NCBI GenBank assembly: GCA_964458555.1
Contig: CAYWJH010000027.1
Span: 1-34,237 of the forward strand
Source of the DNA: SLST01 sp964458555
GTDB lineage: Bacteria; Spirochaetota; Spirochaetia; DSM-27196; SLST01
DNA length: 34,237 bases
Reading direction: 5' to 3'
Below are positions 7,574-15,228 of the stretch, one piece after another. Numbering within the stretch: the first letter of the stretch is position 1; every line of letters starts with the position of its first letter. Made by a program: the position numbers and the translations under genes. The notes under the pieces were generated by a model that saw only the letters and a list, made by a program, of their open reading frames with translations, was not told the DNA's origin and did no database searches.

Positions 7574-9721
7574 TCAGCGCGCCTCGACCTCGAAAACCAC
7601 CGCCTCGTGCACCGCGACCTCCGGGAGCCGTACGCGAACGGCGCCGTCGTCTTCGGCGACGGTCTCGAGCTCCCGACCGGCGGCGAGCGCGCGTGGCGCG
7701 CCGGCGAGCCCGCCGCCCAGATGCAGCGTCACCTCGAGTCCGGAGAGCGGGAGCACCTCGCGTACGACGCCGCGCATCGCGAAGGGGTTGGTCATATTGA
7801 CCACGTGCAGGCAGTGGCGCGTCGCGCCGCCCGTGCCGGCGCCCGATTCTCCGCGCCACAGCGTGACGTCCACGAGCCCCGGCCCGCTGACGTGCACAAG
7901 TGGTGCGGTTCCGCCGGCGGCCCAGCGCACGCTGTTCGCGAGGACGCGGCCGTGGTCGGGCGTGAGCATCTCCCAGAACCTTCGGTCCAAGTCGCTCGCG
8001 ATGTAGACCACGCGTCCGTCTCCGGCGAAGGAATGGAAGACCTCATCGCAGTCGTCGCGGATCTCGCGCGGGTAGACCTCCTCCATGGGAAGGTCGGGGT
8101 AGGGCGGGACGAGCGAGTAGGGGGCCGCACCGGGCTGCCTGCCCGCGGGTCGGTCCGCAGGCGCGGCCACCGGCACCCGCGCGCCGCCGTTGATCACGCG
8201 GCCGGCGTCCTCGAGCCCGCGGTGGATCACCGACAGGTCGGCGGTGTCGGCGCCGTGGTTGAGCGCGATGTACGAGTTTTGCAGCGGCGTCTGCACGGCG
8301 GCGTCGGTCGCGTGCGCGCCGAACAGGTCGGCGAGCGCGAAGTTACCGCGCCGCCGACCGCGCTCGTCGTAGAGCGAGGTCTCGAAGGTAGCCACGAGCC
8401 CGCCCCCGGCGTGCACGTAATCGCGGAGGACCTGCGCCTGCGCATCTGAAAGCGTCGCGACGTTGGGCAGGATCACGGCACGGTAGCCGTCGAGGCTGCC
8501 GGCGCTGAGCGTATCGGCATGCACCATCTCGAAGAGCGTGCGATCCTCGAGGAGCGCCTGGTAGAATCCGGCGATGGGCGCGTCGACGAGCTCGCCCCCT
8601 CGGCTGCGCGCGTAGTGGCGCGCGGCGGCCTGCGAATAGACGATCGCCACCTCCGCCACCGGCTCGCGGAGGCGCAGGTGCGGCTCCCAGTCGGCGTACG
8701 TGCGGTAGAGGTCGCTCACGACCTGCATCCAGCGGTCGTCGTAGACGCGTCCGCAGAACTTGGTGAACCACGGGCGCATGCCGTTCGCGACCGCCTCGGC
8801 GACCCAGACGCGAAGCTCGGCACCTTCCTGTACCGAGTCCTTCCATCGGAACCGCTCCTCGACGCCGACCGAGAAGATCCCGCCAATAGGCTTGCGGCCC
8901 ATCGTGGCGCGCAGCTCCCTGCCGTTGCGCCCATTGGCCCAGGGAGCGGCGATGCCGCTTCGTGCCTGCTTGTCGATGAAGAGGATCTCGTTCCGCTCCG
9001 CGAGCCCCACGCCGTCCAGGTCGCTCAGTGCCCCGCCGGGGGAGTTCGGGATGAAGCTCGAGCCGGGGCGAGCGGTGCGGATGCGCGCGTTCCAGTGATC
9101 GGCGAGCTCGAAGAGGCGCCGCTCGCGCCACTCGAGGTAGGCGACCATCGCGTCGCTGTCGCGATCGTCGGCGCCCGGGATCTCGAGCCCGGTCACCGTG
9201 CGAAACCCGGTTCGGCACGACTCGCAGTAGCAGATACCCGAGCCGGCCCAGCGGTTGCAGAAGATCGCGTCCACGCCGTAGCTCGAGGCGATCTCCTCGT
9301 GCACGCGCGTCATGAAGTCGAAGGTGTAACCGCCCAGCGCGCACGTGACCCAGACGCCCGGCGTCGACCAGTGCTCGCGGTAGCGACCGTCCTCGGTGAC
9401 CGCGAGCCACTCCGGGTGGTCGCGCCGCGCGTCGGTGTGCGTCGCGTGCGCGTCGCTGCGGCAGAGCACCGCCATGTCCATCGCCCGGCATCGCTCCACG
9501 AGGTAGCCGAAGACGTCCTCGTCCCCGAGCGTTGCCGCCTCGTGGTGGTAGGGGACGTCGGTGGGGTGGAAGGCAAGATACCCGCCGCTACCGATCACCG
9601 CGCCGTCGCATCGGCATTCCTCGAAGTAGCGCAACCAGAAGTCGGGGTCGAAAGAACCGGGGTCTGTATCCGTGAGCGTGAGCTGCGCCCAGCGCATCGT
9701 GCGTTCGTACCATGGTGCCAT
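7574..9721 (-). CDS. GH42/GHL6-like glycoside hydrolase with trimerisation-type domain
   Basis: This 715-residue protein has no signal peptide. The N-terminal half (about 1-330) reads like a TIM-barrel glycosidase of the alpha-amylase-like or hypothetical glycosyl hydrolase 6 group, with conserved aromatic and acidic patches and a CYCESC motif near residue 168 that may bind zinc. A beta-galactosidase trimerisation-like domain follows at about residues 360-480 (EVAIVYSQ, then AVILPNVATLSDAQ). A beta-sandwich-like C-terminus ends the protein. The family acts on oligosaccharides in the cytoplasm, but the sugar cannot be assigned. The ATG directly follows the stop of the MNT gene (TAGATG), with GGAG about ten bases upstream inside that gene, so the two are probably co-transcribed. 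No sugar transporter is adjacent. Confidence 0.75.
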   Translation of the reverse strand: MAPWYERTMRWAQLTLTDTDPGSFDPDFWLRYFEECRCDGAVIGSGGYLAFHPTDVPYHHEAATLGDEDVFGYLVERCRAMDMAVLCRSDAHATHTDARRDHPEWLAVTEDGRYREHWSTPGVWVTCALGGYTFDFMTRVHEEIASSYGVDAIFCNRWAGSGICYCESCRTGFRTVTGLEIPGADDRDSDAMVAYLEWRERRLFELADHWNARIRTARPGSSFIPNSPGGALSDLDGVGLAERNEILFIDKQARSGIAAPWANGRNGRELRATMGRKPIGGIFSVGVEERFRWKDSVQEGAELRVWVAEAVANGMRPWFTKFCGRVYDDRWMQVVSDLYRTYADWEPHLRLREPVAEVAIVYSQAAARHYARSRGGELVDAPIAGFYQALLEDRTLFEMVHADTLSAGSLDGYRAVILPNVATLSDAQAQVLRDYVHAGGGLVATFETSLYDERGRRRGNFALADLFGAHATDAAVQTPLQNSYIALNHGADTADLSVIHRGLEDAGRVINGGARVPVAAPADRPAGRQPGAAPYSLVPPYPDLPMEEVYPREIRDDCDEVFHSFAGDGRVVYIASDLDRRFWEMLTPDHGRVLANSVRWAAGGTAPLVHVSGPGLVDVTLWRGESGAGTGGATRHCLHVVNMTNPFAMRGVVREVLPLSGLEVTLHLGGGLAGAPRALAAGRELETVAEDDGAVRVRLPEVAVHEAVVFEVEAR

Positions 9722-10087
9722 CTAAACAAGCTCCATTCCGTGCGTGAGCGCGTGCTCGGCGATCGAGCTTGGGCGGGAAGCGACCTCATCGCGCGTGTAG
9801 ACGAACAGCTCGACCGGCAGGCCTGCGTCGGCGAACCTGTCGGCGAACGTGGCGGGGCGGTCGAGAAGCGGAACGTCGGTCGCGCTGAGCACCACCAGAA
9901 CGTCCGCGTCGCTCGCGGCGGTCGCTGTGCCGCGAGCGAGCGAGCCGAACAGGATGATGCGTTCGACCGATCGATCCTCATGCGCCCATCGTCGGGCTGA
10001 GTCGCGGACCGCCTCGACGGCCGCCTCGCGGTCAAGCCAGAAGACCGTTACAGAACCGTACGATCGCTTCTCCACTACCGATCGCAT
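9722..10087 (-). CDS. MNT-type minimal nucleotidyltransferase (HEPN/MNT antitoxin)
   Basis: This 121-residue protein has the NTP_transf_2 signature LFGSLARGTATAASDADVLVV: GS at 48-49 and the metal-binding D60/D62 pair. In HEPN/MNT modules this protein neutralises the HEPN RNase, in characterised cases by adding AMP to it. It begins inside the 3' end of the HEPN gene (56-base overlap) on the same strand, the usual order for such pairs. Because the HEPN partner is internally deleted here, the nucleotidyltransferase may now act alone or be a relic. All its catalytic residues are intact. Confidence 0.85.
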   Translation of the reverse strand: MRSVVEKRSYGSVTVFWLDREAAVEAVRDSARRWAHEDRSVERIILFGSLARGTATAASDADVLVVLSATDVPLLDRPATFADRFADAGLPVELFVYTRDEVASRPSSIAEHALTHGMELV

Positions 10088-10250
10088 CGTCCGCGTCTCC
10101 TTGAGTGATGTAGTCGCCGGGCTTCCCTTCCGCGTATCCGGTCGGGTAGCGCGCCGGTACGTAATATTTGTCGACGGTGCGAGCCGCGTCGCGGAGCGTC
10201 TCCAGATCTCGCTCTGCCTGGCCCATCCAGTCGGCGCTTCGGTCGGCCAT
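10032..10250 (-). pseudogene. HEPN-domain toxin remnant lacking its core
   Basis: This 72-residue frame keeps both ends of an MNT-linked HEPN protein. The start is ADWMGQAERDLETLRDA and the typical C-terminal block is DKYYVPARYP, GKPGDYIT and a final helix. Normal members are about 125-135 residues. The middle helices with the AQQAAEKALKAL-type segment and the RX4-6H RNase motif are absent, and the protein contains no histidine at all. The reading frame is preserved across the deletion. The ATG at 10250 with AGGA six bases upstream is preferred to a GTG five codons earlier. It overlaps the MNT gene. It is either a dead toxin or a protein kept only for complex formation. Confidence 0.7.
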
Positions 10251-10266
10251 AGCGTATCCTACCACG

Positions 10267-10788
10267 CTACGCCGGCACCGGGAAACAGATGGTGAACACC
10301 GGGCGGGGGCTGCGGGTGACCTCGAGCTCCCCGCCCAGCTGTTGGGCGAGATTGACCACGAGCTGGAGACCCAGCGTCGTCGCCGAGTAGGGGTCGACGT
10401 CGTCCGGGAAGGGCCTGCCGGAGTTGCGCGCCGTGAGCACGTAGTGGGCGCCCTCCGCGGTGAGCGTGACGCCCTCGGCTTCGACGCGCAGGCTCACCCC
10501 GTCAGCCGGCGATGAGGCGAAGACGGAGGACAGCAGCCCGTGGAGGTACGGCCCCACGTCCACGGCTTGTTCGTCGCTTGCCGACTGCAGCTGCTCGTGC
10601 GCGAAGCGGACCGCTTCGATCTGGTTGCGCAGGTCTGACAGGTCTACGCCGTCGGGCAGATTCTCCTCGGTCAGGAAGATCAGCGAGGAGATGATCGAGA
10701 GGTTGCTCTTGATCCGGTGATGCACCTCGCGTCGTCGCCCGCAGCCGCGCTTCGAGGCGGCTCCGCGCCGTGATGTCGTGCGCCGCCA
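10267..10788 (-). pseudogene. Histidine kinase 3' part, frameshifted and internally deleted
   Basis: This is the remainder of the kinase that should continue the REC-PAS frame to its right. Three family blocks are present but not joined properly. The end of a second PAS unit (VMAAHDITARSRLEARLRA) is in one frame. The HisKA_2-type phosphoacceptor region (HHRIKSNLSIISSLI, from about 10722) is in another. A HATPase end follows, with G1-like NSGRPFP and G2-like TTLGLQLV. The ATP-binding N box expected before HYVLTARNSG is missing. Most of the second PAS and the linker before the dimerisation helix are missing too. As it stands this cannot make an active kinase. An assembly error is the alternative explanation. 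Confidence 0.7.
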
Positions 10789-11574
10789 TCACGATCCGAT
10801 CGAGCGGTACGTGATTCGCTCGCGGACGTCGCGAATCGTCGCGACAAATCCGACCACCTCGCCGTCATCAGACACGATGGGCGTGCTCGTCGTCTCCGTC
10901 CACACGGTCGTCCCGTCCTTGCAGCGCCGTTCGAGCTCCATGCGCGACGATTCGAACGCCGGGTTCTCCCCTTGTCGCCGTGCGAGCTCGGTCACCGCGC
11001 GGACGGACTCCTCGGTCAGCGTTTCCCCAAGGGGCATCCGGCGATACTCCTCCGGGGTGAAGCCGGTAAGCCGCTCGATTGACGGGCTCACGTAGTCCAC
11101 GCGGAACTCACGGTCCACGGTGAGCACCGTCTCGCTCATGTTCTCGGTGATGAGGCGGTAGCGCTCCTTCTCCTCCTGGCTCTGCCGGTGCGCCGCCCAG
11201 AGCTTGAGCGCCATGTCGATCGATTCGAGCAGGACGAACTCGCCCGAGCTCTTCACGACGTACCCGTAGCCGGTGATCTGCTTCACGCGGTCGACGTAGT
11301 CGGGCTCGGTGTGCGAGGTGAGAAAGGCGATAGGAACGTCGCGGAGCTCGAGGATACGGCGGGACGCTTCGGTGCCGTCGATTCCCGGGCCCAGGTCAAT
11401 ATCCATGAGAATCAGGTCGACGTCAGGGTGTTCTTGGACGTAGGAAACCGCCTCCTCGCCCGAGTGGGCGAGCGCGACCGTGTAGCCGTTGCGCTCGAGC
11501 GTGCGCCGCTCGGCGAGCGCGATGATGGCCTCGTCCTCGACGAGGAGCAGTGTCGTGGGCTGTTTGGGCTGCAC
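10789..11574 (-). CDS. Receiver-PAS signalling protein (N-terminal part of a broken hybrid kinase)
   Basis: This 261-residue protein has an N-terminal response-regulator receiver: acidic E13/D14, phosphoacceptor D58 in DLILMDIDLG, the FLTSHT segment, and the lysine in YGYVVKSS. A PAS/PAC domain follows at about residues 130-250 (SETVLTVDREFRVDYVSPS through GFVATIRDV). In related genes this continues through another PAS into a HisKA_2/HATPase kinase, but here the frame stops soon after the PAC motif. The kinase pieces lie downstream in other frames. The start is a GTG with AGGGAG nearby, and a possible -10 (TATAGT) lies at 11657-11662. A stand-alone receiver-PAS product could still bind partners, but the original phosphorelay is interrupted. 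Confidence 0.75.
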   Translation of the reverse strand: MQPKQPTTLLLVEDEAIIALAERRTLERNGYTVALAHSGEEAVSYVQEHPDVDLILMDIDLGPGIDGTEASRRILELRDVPIAFLTSHTEPDYVDRVKQITGYGYVVKSSGEFVLLESIDMALKLWAAHRQSQEEKERYRLITENMSETVLTVDREFRVDYVSPSIERLTGFTPEEYRRMPLGETLTEESVRAVTELARRQGENPAFESSRMELERRCKDGTTVWTETTSTPIVSDDGEVVGFVATIRDVRERITYRSIGS

Positions 11575-11700
11575 GTGAGGGTCTCCCTTGATACCTGGGA
11601 CGCGCGGTGCTTCAGGGCAGTCTCCGAAGAATGCCGGGAAGCTGCGTACGTCCCGTACTATACCGCGGCACGCCCGGTTCGACCACGTTTGCGCCCGCCC

Positions 11701-11741
11701 TTGACGCTGAATCGGTACACCGTTATATATAATCTATTATA
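11701..11741 (+). promoter_or_regulatory. Promoter and AT palindrome before the CoADR-like gene
   Basis: TTGACG at 11701-11706 and TATATA at 11724-11729 are 17 bases apart and give a plausible sigma-70-type promoter. Overlapping the downstream side is a perfect inverted repeat, TATAAT-CT-ATTATA (11728-11741), in a very GC-rich context. Such AT-rich palindromes are typical operators of ArsR-type or similar sulfur and redox sensors, but no regulator gene is adjacent. AAGGAA five bases before the ATG is the ribosome site. Confidence 0.5.
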
Positions 11742-11758
11742 CATTCCAAGGAACGAAT

Positions 11759-13771
11759 ATGAAAGACCTGCTCATCATTGGCGGGGTCGCCGCCGGTGCG
11801 ACCGCGGCGGCGCGCGCCCGACGCCTGAATAGCGACATCGACATCACGATCCTCGAGGCGGGGGCCGATGTCTCCTTTGCGAACTGCGGCCTGCCGTACT
11901 ATCTGGGCGGCGACATAGAGTACCGGTCGTCGCTCATCCTCGCGAGCGAAGAGACCTTCCGCGACCAGTACCGCGTGGACGTCCATACGAATACCGAGGC
12001 GCTGCGGATCGACCGCGAGGCGAAGTCGGTCCGCGCGCGCAACACCGTCACCGGCGAGGAGCGCGATTCTCCCTACGACGCGCTCATCCTCGCGCAGGGC
12101 GGGAAGCCCGTCGTTCCGCCGGTTCCCGGAGCAGACCGTGATTCCGTGTTCCAGCTCTGGACGCTCGACGACATGGACCGCATCGACGCGTGGGTGAAGG
12201 ACGAGGAGCCGAAGAAGGCGGTCGTCGTGGGCGGCGGGTTCATCGGCCTCGAGATGGTGGAGGCGCTCGCCAAGCGCGGGCTCGACGTCGCCCTCGTCGA
12301 GATGCTGCCGCAGGTAATGCCCAACCTGGAAGGCGAGCTCGCCGGGTTCCTGCAGAAGGAGCTCCTCGACTACGGGGTGGATCTGCACCTGGGCACCTCG
12401 CTCGCCGCGATCGAGGACGGATCCGTAACGCTGAGCGACGGTTCACGACTGGATGCCGATGTCGTTCTGCTGTCGGTGGGCGTGCGCCCCACCCTCGTGC
12501 TCGCGAAGGACGCCGGGCTCGACGTGGGCGAAGCCGGCGGGCTCACGGTGGACCCGACGCTACGCACGAGCGACCCGGCGATCTACGCCGCAGGCGACAT
12601 GGTCGAGGTCGAGCACACTGTCGCCGGCCGGCGCGTCCGCATCCCGCTCGCCGGGCCCGCCAACCGCCAGGGCCGGCTCGCCGCGGAAAACGCGCTCGGC
12701 GGCAGCCGCGCCTACCGCGGCGCGATGGGCACCTCTGTGGTGAAGCTCTTCACCGCGGTCGCCGGGTCGACCGGGATGAGCCTCGCAGCCGCCCGCGAGG
12801 CCGGCCTGGACGCCGACGCGGTCGTGGTGCACAAGACGAGCCACACCGCCTACTATCCCGGCGCGGACAAGGTCAGCCTCATGGTTATCTTCGAGCGCGA
12901 GAGCGGGCGGGTGCTCGGCGCGCAGGCCGCCGGCCGCGTGGGCGTGGACAAGCGGCTCGACGTCATGGCCACGGCGATCGCGGGCAACCTCACGCTCGCC
13001 GACCTCGCCGAGCTCGACCTCGCCTACGCGCCGCCGTTCAATAGCCCGAACGGCCCGGTCAACATGGCCGCCTTCACCGCGGAGAACCACCGCACCGGCT
13101 TCAGCCCGTCGGTCCTCGCGCGCGACGTGGAGAGCTTTGCCATGGAGCACGAACCCATCGCGCTCGACCTTCGCGATCCCATCGCCTTCGGCAGGGCGCA
13201 CCTGGAAGGGAGTACCAACGTCACGCAGAACCAGCTGCGCGAGAATATGGACCGGATCCCGCACGAGCAGACGATCCTCCTCATCAGCGACGACGGACAG
13301 AAGGGTCATGTGGCGCTGCGCATGCTCGCCGGTGCCGGCTTCGAAAAGGTCGTGAACGCGAGCGGCGGCTACCGCTCGCTCGAGCGTCACGCGCGCGCGA
13401 TCGGCTACGAGCACCTCATGGTGGGGCTCGAGCCGGTGGAGCGGAAGTCGGTGGAGGATCTGGGGCACGGTGGGGCCGAGCCGCAGGCGGACGCGGACGA
13501 CGGCGACGGCATCTCGCAGGAGGGTCCGGTCGTCCTCGACGTCCGTACGCCCATGGAGTTCCAGATGGGCGCCTACCCCGGCGCGGTCAACGTCACGCTC
13601 GACGAGCTTCCCGCGCGCGCCTCAGAGCTCGGCGCGTCCGACCGCGAGATCGTCGTCTACTGCGCCTCCGGCGCCCGGTCGGCCTACGCCGAACGGATCC
13701 TCACGCAGATGGGCTACACGAACGTACGCAACGCCGGCGGCCTGCACGACATCATGGCGGCGGGGGTGTAG
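11759..13771 (+). CDS. CoA-disulfide reductase-like FAD protein with two rhodanese domains
   Basis: This 670-residue protein has an N-terminal FAD site (IIGGVAAGATAAARARR), the active-site cysteine C43 in FANCGLPYYLGG, an NAD(P)H-binding GGGFIGLE near residue 160 and a C-terminal dimerisation domain to about residue 445. This is the CoA-disulfide/CoA-persulfide reductase family, which uses NAD(P)H to reduce CoA disulfide, persulfides or polysulfide. Two rhodanese domains follow. The first (about 465-545) has no cysteine in its loop (LLISDDGQKG). The second (about 588-668) has C635 in VVYCASGARS. Fusions with one rhodanese are known, whereas two in tandem with the first inactive is less usual. 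The second probably delivers sulfane sulfur to C43. It is transcribed alone from its own promoter. Confidence 0.9.
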   Translation: MKDLLIIGGVAAGATAAARARRLNSDIDITILEAGADVSFANCGLPYYLGGDIEYRSSLILASEETFRDQYRVDVHTNTEALRIDREAKSVRARNTVTGEERDSPYDALILAQGGKPVVPPVPGADRDSVFQLWTLDDMDRIDAWVKDEEPKKAVVVGGGFIGLEMVEALAKRGLDVALVEMLPQVMPNLEGELAGFLQKELLDYGVDLHLGTSLAAIEDGSVTLSDGSRLDADVVLLSVGVRPTLVLAKDAGLDVGEAGGLTVDPTLRTSDPAIYAAGDMVEVEHTVAGRRVRIPLAGPANRQGRLAAENALGGSRAYRGAMGTSVVKLFTAVAGSTGMSLAAAREAGLDADAVVVHKTSHTAYYPGADKVSLMVIFERESGRVLGAQAAGRVGVDKRLDVMATAIAGNLTLADLAELDLAYAPPFNSPNGPVNMAAFTAENHRTGFSPSVLARDVESFAMEHEPIALDLRDPIAFGRAHLEGSTNVTQNQLRENMDRIPHEQTILLISDDGQKGHVALRMLAGAGFEKVVNASGGYRSLERHARAIGYEHLMVGLEPVERKSVEDLGHGGAEPQADADDGDGISQEGPVVLDVRTPMEFQMGAYPGAVNVTLDELPARASELGASDREIVVYCASGARSAYAERILTQMGYTNVRNAGGLHDIMAAGV

Positions 13772-13791
13772 GGGAGGCGGCGGCCGCCCGG

Positions 13792-14217
13792 TCAGCCGAT
13801 CACGCGCAGCTTCAGGCCGTTGTATGTACGGAAGCCCTCGTCCGCTGTGACGAGCTCCGCATCGTAGCGCATCGCGGCCGCCGCGAGCATGGCATCCGGC
13901 ACCGCGTTGGCCGCTGCGTTCGTGGTCAGGCACATATGGCGGAAGAGTGCGTGCGCCTGCCGGTCGAACGAGGCCGCGTGCGCGCCCTGCGCGGACTCGA
14001 GGTGGTCGACGAACCGCCACGCCCCGGCCGGTTCGGAGGGCTCGCGGAAGATCTTGGTATTGGTCACGAGCCGGAGGAAGGACGAGGCGATGAACGAGTA
14101 GAAGAGGTAGGGAGATCCACGCTCGAGCGCGTCCGCGATGAGGTCGTACGCCTGCTTGTGGTACGGACTGTCTGCGCGAAAGGCGTACACCCAGATGTTC
14201 ACGTCCCAGAGCGTCAC
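13792..14217 (-). CDS. vapC: VapC-type PIN ribonuclease toxin
   Basis: This 141-residue PIN-domain protein resembles the VapC family typified by DVNvllYAFR, FLRivTnprvF and an AELVtaD end. Here these read WDVNIWVYAFRADSP, FLRLVTNTKIF, PDAMLAAAAMRYDAELVTADEGF. Metal-binding acids are D5, D108 and D126. The family cleaves tRNA or rRNA when freed from its antitoxin. The GTG start overlaps the antitoxin stop (GTGA, 14214-14217), the usual coupled arrangement. It converges on the CoADR-like gene with a 20-base gap. Confidence 0.87.
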   Translation of the reverse strand: MTLWDVNIWVYAFRADSPYHKQAYDLIADALERGSPYLFYSFIASSFLRLVTNTKIFREPSEPAGAWRFVDHLESAQGAHAASFDRQAHALFRHMCLTTNAAANAVPDAMLAAAAMRYDAELVTADEGFRTYNGLKLRVIG

Positions 14218-14444
14218 CGGTACCGCTCCTCCTCCGCATCCGCCGGTTCGAGCTCGTCCCAGTTCACCCCGGGCTGCAGCCCGCCGCGCGCCTCGGACAC
14301 CGGCGGACGACCGGTGGTCGGTGTGCGCCCCAGACGTGCCCGGAGCCCTTCCACGATGAGGCCGGTCAATGTCGTGCCTTCGTCCACCGCCTGTCGTTTG
14401 GCCCGTCGGGCGAGGTCGTCCGGCAGATTAAGCGTCGTGCGCAT
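14214..14444 (-). CDS. vapB: Ribbon-helix-helix antitoxin (VapB-like)
   Basis: This 76-residue protein starts with a ribbon-helix-helix DNA-binding fold (MRTTLNLPDDLARRAKRQAV, then GTTLTGLIVEGLRARL). Its acidic flexible C-terminus (WDELEPADAEEERYR) is the part that normally wraps the toxin. It is the first gene of a two-gene module with the PIN toxin. The promoter and a set of symmetrical repeats lie immediately upstream. The -10 element ends six bases before the ATG and there is no Shine-Dalgarno sequence, so the mRNA is probably leaderless. The protein is expected to repress its own promoter. Confidence 0.85.
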   Translation of the reverse strand: MRTTLNLPDDLARRAKRQAVDEGTTLTGLIVEGLRARLGRTPTTGRPPVSEARGGLQPGVNWDELEPADAEEERYR

Positions 14445-14445
14445 G

Positions 14446-14479
14446 CAGATATGTTATCCAGGATACAGATATACGTCAA
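14446..14479 (-). promoter_or_regulatory. Promoter and operator of the RHH/PIN module
   Basis: On the minus strand, TTGACG (14479-14474) and TAACAT (14456-14451) are 17 bases apart, and the -10 ends six bases before the ATG. On the plus strand two CAGATAT direct repeats (14446-14452 and 14466-14472) are spaced 20 bases, two helical turns. Between them lies an inverted repeat TATCC-A-GGATA (14455-14465). This layout fits cooperative binding by a ribbon-helix-helix antitoxin over its own promoter. Confidence 0.6.
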
Positions 14480-14504
14480 CCAGATTCGGGCCCGCGCGGA
14501 TCAC

Positions 14505-14942
14505 TTAGCCCACCAGCACGCTGTCGAGCTCGGCGAGCTCCGCGAGGCGATGCTGACGTTCGTCGGCGGTGAGAAACGCGGCGGCCTCCAGGGTGAGCGC
14601 GCACGCCACGTGCAGGATATCGAGCGACCGCGCGAGCGTCTTCGCGGCATGATCGCGTGAGAGGTGTTCGGCCTGGCTGAAGACCTCGGGCCATGGCGGT
14701 CTCACCGCGAGGAGCCGACCGGCCGCGACGTCCTCGTCCACCGCGTCGAGCGCGGCGCGACGCTGGTCCGCGGAGATCGTCCGGCGCCCCTCCATGGCAC
14801 GCAGCGCCTTGCGGAGCTCGAGCGCGTGCAGCTGCGTGTACGAGACGGCGCCCAGGCTCATCACCGCCTCGATAGCACGATCCGAGTTGGGCTCGAGGAC
14901 GTAGAGTTTCACGAGAACGCCGGTGTCGACGTACCCGGTCAC
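14505..14942 (-). CDS. PIN-domain ribonuclease toxin
   Basis: This 145-residue PIN protein has the four expected acids: D6 (YVDTGVLVKLY), E42 (LHALELRKAL), D108 (SLDILHVACA) and D127 (LTADERQ). It should be an Mg-dependent RNase toxin. The GTG at 14942 overlaps the antitoxin stop (GTGA) and puts the domain at the very N-terminus. An earlier start would add an unrelated Arg/Gly-rich stretch and cover the antitoxin gene. It differs clearly from the neighbouring VapC, so the two modules are not recent duplicates. Confidence 0.85.
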   Translation of the reverse strand: MTGYVDTGVLVKLYVLEPNSDRAIEAVMSLGAVSYTQLHALELRKALRAMEGRRTISADQRRAALDAVDEDVAAGRLLAVRPPWPEVFSQAEHLSRDHAAKTLARSLDILHVACALTLEAAAFLTADERQHRLAELAELDSVLVG

Positions 14943-15184
14943 CGTTCGCCCCGGTCCTCGTAGATCTGCTCGGAGGCGGGCTTCGCCACCGGCCCGGCCG
15001 GAAAGTACGATTCGAGCCGTTCCCGGACGTCCGGCCACGGCTCACCGTGCTCGTACTCGGTGTACGGCGTGATGCGCGCGATGATCCTGCGGCGCCTCCG
15101 GACCTCGATCACCTCGCCCGCCTCGACCTCGTCGAGAAACCGTCCAAAGTGATGCTGGAGATTCCGCACGTCCACGGTCTTCAT
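14939..15184 (-). CDS. Phd/YefM-type antitoxin
   Basis: This 81-residue protein begins with the Phd/YefM-type layout: KTVDVRNLQHHFGRFLDEV, then a beta hairpin (GEVIEVRRRRRIIARITPY). It continues with a flexible, charged C-terminal part likely to bind the toxin. It is the first gene of the pair with the PIN toxin. It lies directly behind a strong promoter whose -10 ends seven bases before the ATG, and it has no Shine-Dalgarno sequence, again suggesting a leaderless mRNA. It is divergent from the NUDIX gene. Confidence 0.85.
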   Translation of the reverse strand: MKTVDVRNLQHHFGRFLDEVEAGEVIEVRRRRRIIARITPYTEYEHGEPWPDVRERLESYFPAGPVAKPASEQIYEDRGER

Positions 15185-15186
15185 GT

Positions 15187-15220
15187 ACTACATTATGTAG
15201 TGCAGCGCAGCCCGCGTCAA
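15187..15220 (-). promoter_or_regulatory. Promoter and palindromic operator of the Phd/PIN module
   Basis: On the minus strand, TTGACG (15220-15215) and CATAAT (15197-15192, five of six consensus bases) are separated by exactly 17 bases. A perfect palindrome ACTACAT-T-ATGTAGT (15187-15201, seven-base arms) covers the -10 and the expected transcription start. This is where a Phd-type antitoxin would bind to repress its operon. Nothing else in the sequence explains this symmetry. Confidence 0.7.
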
Positions 15221-15228
15221 GCTCTCGC

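Noticed and set aside
7092..7859. Arg-rich minus-strand reading opposite the small hypothetical gene and the glycosidase 3' end
   Set aside because: Its third positions do not show the GC bias of real genes here, and its composition is that of an antisense shadow.
13792..14217. Loss of the second catalytic acid in the VapC toxin (FLRLVTN preceded by Ser)
   Set aside because: As I recall, members of this VapC subgroup also lack a Glu at that place, so it is not a convincing defect.
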